From Actinernus sp. WN-2022 (lineage: Eukaryota > Cnidaria > Anthozoa > Actiniaria > Actinernidae): a stretch of DNA of 64,000 nucleotides. The stretch covers positions 150,900,344-150,964,343 of the forward strand of contig JAOWCC010000577.1 in NCBI GenBank assembly GCA_030867875.1. The letters are read 5' to 3'. The notes beneath the pieces were generated by a model, which had not been told where the DNA came from, ran no database searches, and worked only from the letters and a program-made list of their open reading frames with translations. The translations under genes and the position numbers were made by a program. Every line of letters begins with the position of its first letter. Position 1 is the stretch's first letter. Below, in pieces: positions 1 to 12,000 of this stretch.

Positions 1-55
1 CTCCAAAACGCCGAAATTGCAACCGGCATACAGCCCGTGGACAAATAAACTCGTC
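1..55 (-). CDS. MGAT5: Gene B exon B8, cut by window edge
   Basis: Acceptor TACTTACAG|G followed by an open frame in the phase required after exon B7: TSLFVHGLYAGCNFGVLE. Counted from the EL of the previous exon, the GC pair falls at the same spacing (16 residues) as in exon A5 and in vertebrate MGAT5. The exon continues left of base 1. Confidence 0.58.
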
Positions 56-3000
56 CTGTAAGTATTGGCGCTTTTTATTCAATATTAGTTTCGAAAATCC
101 AAGACTAAAAAAATCCCATACAAATGCTAGTAAATATTGCCACTTACAGAGTTTCGGTTACCTGTGGTATGTGTATGCCGGACAACACTCTCTTTGACAA
201 TTTATAAACTAAGGCTCCAATTAAGGCTAAAATTTTGTTTATTGATGTTACCCCAAGTATATTAAAACAGTGTGGAATAATCCATGGCGACACACGCCAA
301 CAGACGATGGAAGAACGTTGAATCTTCTCTGTGAAGTCGAGGAGGGAACCGGGTATGTATGTGAGGCCAAGAGGCTCAAACCCTGACCCTGTTTGACCCA
401 AAATCCGAGCTCCAAAACCCTGATTGCCCCTTCTTTAAATTGTTTTAAAAACACGGTCGGATATATACCCGGCCGGTATAGCGCGTACCGGGATTGCATG
501 CAAAATACGGAACATTTCAAGTCGGGACGTGGCATTGGGTAAGTACTGAAGTACGAATTAGCGGCGTCACGATGTCTGGGGACCTCAGTGCTTGCATGTC
601 CAGGCGATCAAAATGCCGCAGCAGAATGTCTTTTTTTAACATAGTAGCTACAAAAACTGAACTCTAACGTAACTGCCTAAAAAATACTGAACCCCGACCC
701 TGACTGCACCCAAATTAAACTCAAATCCTGACCCTGATCTGCCCAAATCAGGTCAAAACCCTGACCCTACCTGCCCAAACTGAGCTCAAAACCCTGACCC
801 ACCCCCGCGGCACATACATAACACGTCACAAACAGTCCTCAGTATATCATTGTACCTTAGTAGTTCTCTCCTATCGACAGAGATAGCTAACTTATGTCCC
901 AAGATGTGCAGTGTTGTTATCAGATCACTCCACTGGACCAGTTCATCGGCGAGAGGTGAAATGACTGTTGTATCCACGGCCCGCTCGTCGGCTAAGGCAC
1001 CGATATAGATAAGAATCTATAGATCAATTTGTGAAATTTAGTTAGCAATCATAAGTTATCAAGGAAGACTTAATCCAGTCATGACGTTGCAGACCAAGGT
1101 ATGTTCGTTCTTTTTAACTCAACACTGATAGATCAAAGTTCTTATTTTAAAAAAGAACAAGAAAAACTACCGGTTTGGTATGCTGATTTATGTATCAATT
1201 GGCGTTGTGCTTCTCAGCACTTCACTTTCGTGTTTCTAAATATTTCCAGTCTTTTGCAAGAATGCAATCACATGTTAGCACTGGATAATGGATGGCAAAA
1301 AATATCTGACTTCAATATCAGATTTAAAGGCACTTGTATGAGATCGGTAGCAGGGGCGGATCCAGGATTTTATGAAAGGGGGGTTTGCAAAAGGATTTTT
1401 TTTAATCTAGAGATTTTAAAATTGTATTTACAGTCACCGCCCATATCAAACAATTGTTGTCGTTCAGAGTAATATTTGGGCCTGACTATAGATGCTAGCG
1501 AGGCATACGCTCATCCTTTTCAAATTTTGCCATCGATTTTTTTAATCGCACTTCCTGTAGCCTACGTTGTATCCGCCTCTCTTCTGCCGGCTCGCTACAC
1601 TTCCTGAACGTGTTCTAGCATTCGACGATCCGTCCTGCTTTCCAAATATGGAATATATTGACCATATATGGAATATCACAGGGAGCTCTCAGGAACGACA
1701 CTTTTCTCAATAAATTGTTTGATGTGGATTTACAGGAATCATAGTGGGAGTTGCAACCCTCAAAACCCCTCCCCTGGATCCGCCAGTGTTATTAGAATTA
1801 CCTGTTTATAAATGCTATTTTCCATCTCAAATCGATTGTCGACTGATGCTATATATGGGCATGTGTCACTGTATGGGGCCGGAATTTTGACCCTCACAGT
1901 CTGAGGCAGGGTAACATTTTTGACATCCTTGTTTTTGAAGATTGTTTGCCCTCCAGTAAAGCCTTTCCCATGGGATCACGAGCTCAATTCATTCGTTATT
2001 GAAGTGATATATCAGCACAAAGGCCTATTCAGTGCATAATGAGCCGTCAAAGCATGCATTTCAATATTACTCTCAGAAATATCACAAGCAATACATGTAG
2101 ATTATCACACCAACCTTCTTATGATTACTCTCTGGAAGGTTGCTTTCCTTCATAAATCTGTAACCATCTCTCCAGTGTTGCCATAGATTGAATGACCTGG
2201 ATGCTATTTGGTACATTGTAGGGGTTTGACTCGTTAATATCATCAGGTCATTCATATTGTCCGTCAGCAAAGCCTGACAAGAACAAACAAGAAACTATAA
2301 ATTTCACAATAGAGTGTCGTGAAACCAAAACCTGAGCCAATCACAGGAGCAAGTAAAAACCCAATGAACCAATCAGGAACAAGTAAAAACCCAATGAACC
2401 AATCAGGAACAAGTAAAAACACAATGAACCAATCACGAACTGAAGTAATTCATGATTGGTTTTACTTCAACCAATAACGAGGCAAAGTAAACGCAATCAT
2501 ATCGGTGTACTGTATCTAGTAGGTGACCTCGTGTTCTATTATACAACACCTGCCCTTTGGGCGAATCTTGAAAACAAAATCATACCATATTGAATGTTGA
2601 ACGATGTTGCAACTTATTGAATGGCTAGAGCATGTCTTTAATTAACTGCAACATCGTTCAACATGTTGACTCTCTTCTTCCAACATTCAACATGGTATGA
2701 TACACGGTTCAACATTTGTTACCAACATCATTCAACATGTTGACTCGCTTCTTTCAACATGGTATATGATACACGGTTCAACATTTGTTGTCAACATCAT
2801 TCAACATGTTGACTCGCTTCTTTCAACATTCAACATGGTATATGATACACGGTTCAACATTTGTTACCAACATCATTCAACATGTTGACTCGCTTCTTTC
2901 AACATGGTATATGATACACGGTTCAACATTTGTTACCAACATCATTCAACATGTTGACTCGCTTCTTTCAACATGGTATATGATACACGGTTCAACATTT

Positions 3001-6000
3001 GTTACCAACATCATTCAACATGTTGACTCGCTTCTTTCAACATGGTATATGATACACGGTTCAACATTTGTTGTCAACATCATTCAACATGTTGACTCGC
3101 TTCTTTCAACATGGTATATGATACACGGTTCAACATTTGTTACCAACATCATTCAACATGTTGACTCGCTTCTTTCAACATGGTATATGATACACGGTTC
3201 AACATTTGTTACCAACATCATTCAACATGTTGACTCGCTTCTTTCAACATGGTATATGATACACGGTTCAACATTTGTTGTCAACATCATTCAACATGTT
3301 GACTCGCTTCTTTCAACATGGTATATGATACACGGTTCAACATTTGCTACCAACATCATTCAACATGTTGACTCGCTTCTTTCAACATGGTATATGATAC
3401 ACGGTTCAACATTTGTTGTCAACATCATTCAACATGTTGACTCGCTTCTTTCAACATGGTATATGATACACGGTTCAACATTCAGTGCCGGCTGCCGATG
3501 TATCATCGCCTAAGTGACTACTTTGGTTTTACATTTGCTTATTCTTAGTCTAGAGCGGTTTTCAATCGGGTGTCGAAAATAATAAGTGATTGCTTTGGTT
3601 TTGCGTTTGCTTTGCTTTTCTATTGGCTGTGAGAAATGTTTTCTATTAGGGAAGGTACATTTAATATGGAAGAGGGGGGGGGGGGGGGGGGGGGGTATGA
3701 AGATCTCAAGCATGTTAAGGCCTGGTTCAGGGGTCAAATTTCGGGTAAAAACTGTTTTCCTTATTCCAGCACAGCCAGTTATGGTAAGTACGCCAAGTTT
3801 TTCACGATAATAGGTACCACCATTCTTGACTACCTTAAGTGGTTGATTTGAATAACCGCAGGTTTAGTAAGCTTAGTACACACATGGTCATAAAACTACA
3901 ATTCGATTGAAATGTAACTCCTAAAACTGATTCTGAAAGATAAAGATTGAGGAATATTGTTAATACAAGGAAAGAATCTGAACTGGAAGCAGCACATTGC
4001 AACTATAACTAGTAAAATTTCAAAATCCATTGGCATAATCTCTAAATCGATTTTTTTTCTATCCAAAGCATCACTGCACAAACTTTGTTTTGCTCTTATT
4101 TATCCATACCTATACTATGGCAATTTAATTTGGGGTGGCACTTTTACCTAAACTTAAAAAAAAATTGTTACGCTACAGAAAAGAGCTATTAGAATCGTCA
4201 CCAAATCAGATTATGATGCACATACGGCTCCCTTATTTAAGGACCATAATCTTTTAAATTTATCTAATATACATAAACATCAGGTGAGTCTCTTTATGTT
4301 TTCCTATGATAAGAAAACCCTTCCAGTAATTTTCAAAGATTTATTTTCAACTAATCTCAGTATTCACTCGCATAACAAAAATGATATGGATAACTATCGG
4401 CCAATATCTGTTCTGCCGGTCGTTAGCAAAGTATTTGAGCGGATTCTGTATGATCAACTATATAGCTATCTCTCTTCACAGAACCTTCTATCAAATAAGC
4501 AATTTGGTTTTCGTAAACTTCACTCTACAATGACAGCTCTTCTAAACTCTACGAACTCATGGTTGATCAATATGGATCGAGGTCTTTTTAATAATGTAAT
4601 ATTTTTAGATCTGAAAAAGGCCTTCGATACGGTCAACCATGAATTATTGCTAGAGAAGCTGAAATTGTACGGAATTAACAATGGGTCACTTGGTCTTTTA
4701 CACTCCTACCTTTCAAATAGATACCAGACATGCTCGGTGGAGAACATTCAATCCACTGAGCGTTTGATTACCTGCGGTGTTCCACAAGGATCGATACTTG
4801 GCCCATTGTTGTTTCTCGTCTACATAAACGACTTACCAAATTGTCTCGAAACGTCAACACCCTGTATGTTTGCTGATGACACCAGCATCACGTTTAGTGG
4901 AGCAGATGTTATTGATGTTGTTGTCAGAGCAAATACCGAATTGCTCAAGATAAACAACTGGCTCAAAGCAAATAAGCTCCACTTAAACGTGGCCAAAACA
5001 GAATTCATGATAATCGGCTCGCGTCAGCGTTTATCGAATCTGGACGAGGAGCCCATAATAGAAATTGGAGATAAAAATATTAAGAGGGTCAGTAAAAGCA
5101 AAACGGTAGGAGTAGTTGTTGACGAAAATTTAAGTTGGTCTGACCACATAGACCACCTAACTAAAAAGGTTGTATCGGGTCTAGGAGCGTTAAAGAGGAT
5201 CCGCCCATTTGTGTCCCAAGACACTCTAATGAAAATATATAATTCACTTATTCAAACTCACATGGATTACTGCTGTGAGGTCTGGGATACCTGTGGGAGG
5301 GTCCTCTGTGATAAACTTCAAAAAATTCAAAATAGGGCTGCTAGGCTTATTCTAAGGGCTGATTATAAAACGAGCTCCAGTCTACTCCTTGACATACTAG
5401 ATTGGGATAGACTTGATGAACGGAGGGCTAAACGCAAGGCTGTCTTGATGCACAAAATCCAAAATAACTGTGCACCGACCAGTCTCACCGAATTATTCAA
5501 AACAGTTGGAAGCAGAACAGACTACAACCTGAGGGGGGCAGATACCAAACTCTGCTTGCCCCTCCCCAAAACTGAGTTTGCGAAAAAGAGCATCTCCTAC
5601 AATGGAGCAAAGCTCTGGAACCAGCTTCCAGCTGAATTACGCGAAACTAGGTCGTTGGTTTCTTTTAAGAACAACATTGCGACTGCCTCTCTCTTAAATT
5701 GACTTTTAGACTATTTTTTACTATATGTTACTTTACTTTTGTATTTGGTATTGTTACTACTATTTTATATATTATTGTTTATACGAGTTTTTAAGTACAT
5801 AATTAGATATATAGGAAATACTTATAATTATATGCTACGGATGTATTTTTAACCACGGATTCTATGTAAATCAGCGTTATGCTGTTAGCAATACCGTGGA
5901 AAAAAAAAAAAAAAAAACACCAGGATAGCTAATGATTATAGTCCAACATTCTCAAGAACAAATATAAGAAAATTGTCAATAGCCTATGAAGGACCAAAAT

Positions 6001-9000
6001 TTTGGAATTCTATCCCTGACGAGATGGAAAATAGAACTTCTCTCACCAGCTTCAAATACAATCTGAAATCTTATTTACTTAACCAGTCATCTCCTTAATT
6101 AACTGATCTATATGTCTGCTCTTCTTCGCTCCCTTCTTCTCCTTTTCTTTCCAATCATCTTTCTCTTATCATAATATTAATATTCAGTATAATATTGTTA
6201 GATTATTAACTCACGCTTCCATTTAGGTTGTCTTCCACTGTAATTTATTATAATTTTTGTATTTTTATGTGTGTACATGGTGGTTTGTGTGTAATAAAGA
6301 TGATGATGTTTTAAGTGTCCGATGATGATTTCTTCATAAAAATAAGTTCCTAGCACTTTTATAGTTCAGTTCAGATTATTATGCACATGTTCAAAAAGAA
6401 AAAAATATTACAGTTTATGAGTATTAGAAAGGGAATATGAGAAGTAAATATAAGTGAGAAAAATATAATAAATCAATAATAATCGTGCGCAGTGGTCAAA
6501 GTAGCATTAGGGCTTTCGAATTGACCACTGCCTGCGATGTTAATATTTGAACGTAAAGATTACTCAATGATACGTGAACCGGAACTTAACACAATAATAA
6601 TAATGAAAATAAAGCCCATGTCTGTTAATCTAATAAATGTAGTTTATGCTTGAGAAAGGAGAAGCGATTGGTTGTATTGTTTTGAAAATGCGTAGGACGA
6701 TTTTGACTGTTTTATATTATAATGTTACATGACATTCCATTATTGACATGAGACCTGAGTCTTTAAATTAACTGATAGATTCTGCTGCAGTATCATTACA
6801 ATTCCTGGCGGCCATTTTCTAGGGCATCAATAATGGAGGCTGAGACGGTTCCTCAGTTTAAAGTGTCTATAACCCTTCTTGCAATTTTTATGGCTATGAC
6901 CCAATGAATCTTTTAAAGGTTTTTAGTACTTCTGTGAAGAATGTTTTGGTGTACAGTGAATACTTTATGTTCTACGCTTGTTTGAAATCGTGTAAATTTG
7001 ACCTTCCCTGGTCCATGACCGCGTAAGTAAAAGCCTAGGTCGATTCCTGTATAGACATCATATAATTAATTCAACTTTGCAATAATTTGAAGAAATATTT
7101 AAAATGTTGACTAAAATGACTTTTTTTCTTTACTACCAACTCACAAACTGTGTATATTTTATATACATCGATGTTGTTGTGATAGAAATGCGCCATCTCA
7201 GGGGTGTTATTTAAGGCATGGGTCTCCTATATGGCCGCCACAAACCAAGAGGGGGTGGTCTATCTCTTTGTGCTTGTGAGATATATTCTTGACACTTTGA
7301 CATATTTGATAAAGTCACAACCTTAACACATTTTTGTGACAGTTTCCATGGAAGCGTGTAATGTGACCTTTGAACTTTAATTTTAAGGAAAATTGGGAAA
7401 TGTCTCCTGGAGGTCGGTAAAAGTTGTTGATATAATATATATTTTCATGCCAATGAATCAATGTTAGGGCACACTTCGGTGCTCCAATTTGAAAAGTTGG
7501 TTATTATTGGAATTTCTGTTAATTCGGTGGAAATTTGAGGATATCAAATTTCACAATTGCCTTAAATTGCCTTCCCCTTAAAATAACCAACTTTTCAAAT
7601 TGGAGCAGGAACGTGTGCACTAACCTTGATTCACTTTTACCGACCTCCAGGAGGCTTTTCCCAATTTTCCTTAAAATTAGAGTTCAAAGGTCACATAACA
7701 CGTTTCCATGTAAACTTCCACAACAAGGTATCAAGGTTGTGACTTTGTGGAATCTGTAAAAGTGCAAAGACTATATCTAACAAGCACGGAAGAGATAGAC
7801 CACCCCCTCTTGATTTGCGGCGGACATATTGAAATAGTTTGAGACCCATGCCTTAATGCTCCTGAGATGGAGAATATTGCATTATTACAGGGATCGACCC
7901 AGGCTTTTACTTACGCGGTCATGGGTCAGGAAAGGTCAAATTTACACGATTTCAAACAAGCGCTAGCGTAGAACATTGAGTATTCTCTGTAAGCCAAAAC
8001 GTTTTTCACAGAAGTATTCAAAACATTTTGAAGGTTCATTGCTATAAAACTTGCAAGAAGGGTTATAGGCACTTTAAGCCATTAACTTAAATCTGTTATG
8101 GATATGTTGGCTTTTTCGGCTGTTATTTTCAGGTAAGAAATGGTTAAAAAATCCCCACACTTATTTGTCGTATTTTCCTTTAGAGGTTCTTTGGAGATTT
8201 TGGTTTTAAATTAGATTATATTAGAAGTGTCAAGCTTTTAAAAAATTAAACTCTGACACGAAGATAATAAATATCTGCACGTGTTTGAGTGCCAGCAGGA
8301 CAATTTTAAAAGGAACAAACATGCTTTCCAGGTGGAAGTTGTCATGTACAAAGGTTTACAGTGCGTCTCTAGCACTTACTTTTCGTCGCTTTCGCTGTTT
8401 CTTCTTCATGTGTCTTCTCCATTGGAGACGTGGACACCATGATTCAACCTACAGAATGATCAGTTCAGACAAAAATACATGATTTCTTCTAGTATTTGCA
8501 ATCTGCTGTTGTGTAAAACATTCCTATTTCTAAAGTGATAGCTTCCTTAATTTAATATTACCAAAGTGATTAGCGAGCACTCCAGAAATCGTTTTTCGTG
8601 GTGTCTTAGAATAAACCTCAAGTTTCGACTTCCAACTTCGTTGTTTATAAGTATAATTATAATTATATATACTCAACAAAATATCCGGATTCTGATTGGT
8701 CAATAACGAGTGCATCTAAAGGTTATAGAGTACACAGTCGCATGCTCTCAGCAAATGTTTGCTCAGTATATTATAAACAAAAAATCGCATGAACTGCTCG
8801 TGCTATACTTGATTTATATGGACACAGTGATATTTTGAATTGAAAATTCTCAAATTGCACTCGCCTAAAGGCTCGTATAATTATCATAAAACACGTATAG
8901 CACTCGCGTTCATGTGATTTCCTCTACTTATAACATACTTTTATTTAATAAAAGATATAAAATATTCTAGAAATTTGTCGAAGACACGATAAGTAAAACA

Positions 9001-12000
9001 GTTTATATGAAATTCTTCTTCGTTCACCTCGCTGAGGTAAATAATGATTGAGCAGTCTGTCCCATCCACACCGTACGCCTTATAACACGGATCCTTGGCC
9101 CACGCTTCTCTCAAATGCTGTCGAAAAAGGGGAGATAGTTGAGTGAGTGTACGTGGTTGTCTGCATTGTGTGTTCAGTCAGTACGTGCCGTTAGTGGTGT
9201 GCTTTAAAGGGGTACTGTCAATCGAATTGACTCTTCAAGTTTCTTTATAATATAGATACGATAGTACGCGCGCTCTGATTGGCTAAAAAGCCATGTTTTA
9301 TCAGAGTATATAACATGGTTTGCCGTGTTTATTGTTTTCAACTGGCGGTTTCCTTTCATCGCGCGCGTAAATCTATATTATAAAACAGATAAAGAAGCCT
9401 TTAATCCATGTTTTATACTATCATAAAACACTCTGGTCATTTGAGAACACTCGAGAAATGTTGAAAGCACGCGCCTTCGGCTTGTGCTTGAACATTTCTC
9501 TCATGTTCTCAAATGCCCATCGTGTTTTATGATAGTGTAAAACATAGCTAAGGCTTCTTTATTTGTTAATTAAAACAAGACTACAAAAATCACATTGCCA
9601 TTTCTGAACCTGCGTACAAATGTACTGCGGCTTTCGCCAGTCACTAGCGCGCATGCTCAGTTTTGTATTTCCAATATGGCGGACCGAGTAGAAAGAAGGG
9701 GAGAAAGAGCTGATTTAAATGCTTTGAGCAGTGTGTACTTCAGAAATGTGTTGGTTGCTAATATATGATAGGGGAGGTTCAGTAACATTTGTCTTCAAAT
9801 TAGTTTGTTTATTTCTCTCAAAATAAATGGTCAGACCGACATTTTTTTCCCGTGTATCTTCTTTTCCATGCAGGAGCCTATTACCCGGAGCATCCATCCC
9901 CCATACTGCGTCTGTGACTGTGATGCAGCGTTTTTACAGACCGGCCGGGTTATTTTTTAGAATGTGTTTCCCACGAGTTTAATTGGTTCGGCTAACCAAT
10001 CACAAGCGTTTGCATAATTTTAATTCAAATGATTAATGATGTTGCAGCCATGCTATTTGACCAACCTGAAGACAAGCGAACGAGGCATTTTTTGTTGACA
10101 ACATTCCGCGATGGAATTAATATATGGGCTCCTGTCGTTTATTATTTACATGTTAACTCTAACCACAAATAGCCATAAATGAACCTCGTCGTTTAGCTGG
10201 GAACTTCTGTTCACTGACCGGTAAGGACTGACCGGTTAGGGTGTTTTTATGGTCGGTATGTGTTAGTGTATGTGACGTTTCAAACCAAGGGCGGTTTGAG
10301 GTATGGAAACAAGTCTAGATCTCTACCTCTGTTTTTGTACATCTATTCGCCATCTTGCGAAGCTTAGTACCCTGGCAATCTCAAGTAAATACTGCTGAAA
10401 GGATAGCAGGCTCCAATGTTACTTGCCGAGCGGGAAAATTCGGAATTTTAAAGTAAAACAAAGGGAGAAGATGTTGATCCATCGCGTAGAAAGTAAATAT
10501 CACAACCACTGCGCCACGCAGGCGACCACATCGGAAATGATTATAACAAATTTTCATTTTTATACTTGATTGGTGCCTATGTAAATTAGCACCCAAGGAG
10601 TTTTTCTTTCATACCATGAGACCAATCATTTTACATTGAAAGATCCATGGATTCAACAGAGTTTTGACAGAACTGAGTTATACGATCGATTTCGAAAGCT
10701 TATATCCCAACTGAGGAATGGTTTGAGAACTTTCATTTCAAATTTGACAGAGCTAAAACCTCTCTAAATCAAACAGAAACAACGTGCCTAGAATCGGTAT
10801 ATTTACATTACATTCAATTATGAGGTCAGGAGAAATTGTGTGAATTAAAGAAAATTAATATATAAATTCTCAGTTCCATACATTTTTTGGCGAAAATAAA
10901 GAGAGCGACTTTATGCTAATTAGATCGACTTACGTCATTTTTCTTAGATTTCTGGCATGGTAATCAGAACACCCTGATGTAGAAGAGAAATACTATGTGA
11001 ATGTCCTGATATGCTTTTCAAACATTTTCGATAGAGCATGCAAATATTTTTTTAATATTTAAAAAAAAAAAAAAAATATTTGTTCTTAACTACTTTACAT
11101 TGAATTTACAAACATAAAAACAAACACAAAAACATCAAAGAGGCTTTACAAAATACATAGCCGTGTATACTATATATATATATAGCTACAAAATTAGTTT
11201 CTTTCAATTTTCTTTTCTGTCTGAAGATTCGACTTGTGAAAAGTGTTTTAACATTATAAGATATGCCTCTAGCCTATAAACTTTGTCATTCTGATTTGCA
11301 TTATATATATAATATTTAGCAACGACTTATTTTGGGCGAAAGAGTCATACAATATTTATTTACACGATAATATAGTGAGCATGCAAATATTAAAGTGGAA
11401 TACAAAAGATTATTCTAGAAACTTGATTTCCGTTTACAGTGAACCGATAAATGCGATACATTTCTCTTAAAAGCATGCAGTAGTTTTCATCCACTCGAAT
11501 CTTTGCTGTCCACCAATTGAGGATTGACAGTGCCCCTTTAAACAAGTGCAGTGGACTATTGGGGTGGTTGTATTGAGGGGACATTGGGGTGGTTGTATTG
11601 AGGGGACATTGGGGTGGTTGTATTGAGGGGACATTGGGGTGGTTGTATTGAGGGGACATTGGGGTGGTTGTATTGAGGGGACATTGGGGTGGTTGTATTG
11701 AGGGGACATTGGGGTGGTTGTATTGAGGGGACATTGGGGTGGTTGTATTGAGGGGACATTGGGGTGGTTGTATTGAGGGGACATTGGGGTGGTTGTATTG
11801 AGGGGGACATTGGGGTGGTTGTATTGAGGGGGACATTGGGGTGGTTGTATTGAGGGGACATTGGGGTGGTTGTATTGAGGGGACATTGGGGTGGTTGTAT
11901 TGAGGGGACATTGGGGTGGTTGTATTGAGGGGACATTGGGGTGGTTGTATTGAGGGGACATTGGGGTGGTTGTATTGAGGGGACATTGGGGTGGTTGTAT

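Noticed and set aside
2785..3513. 242-codon repetitive ORF
   Set aside because: Pure translation of the 69-bp satellite, which is a multiple of three; no unique sequence.
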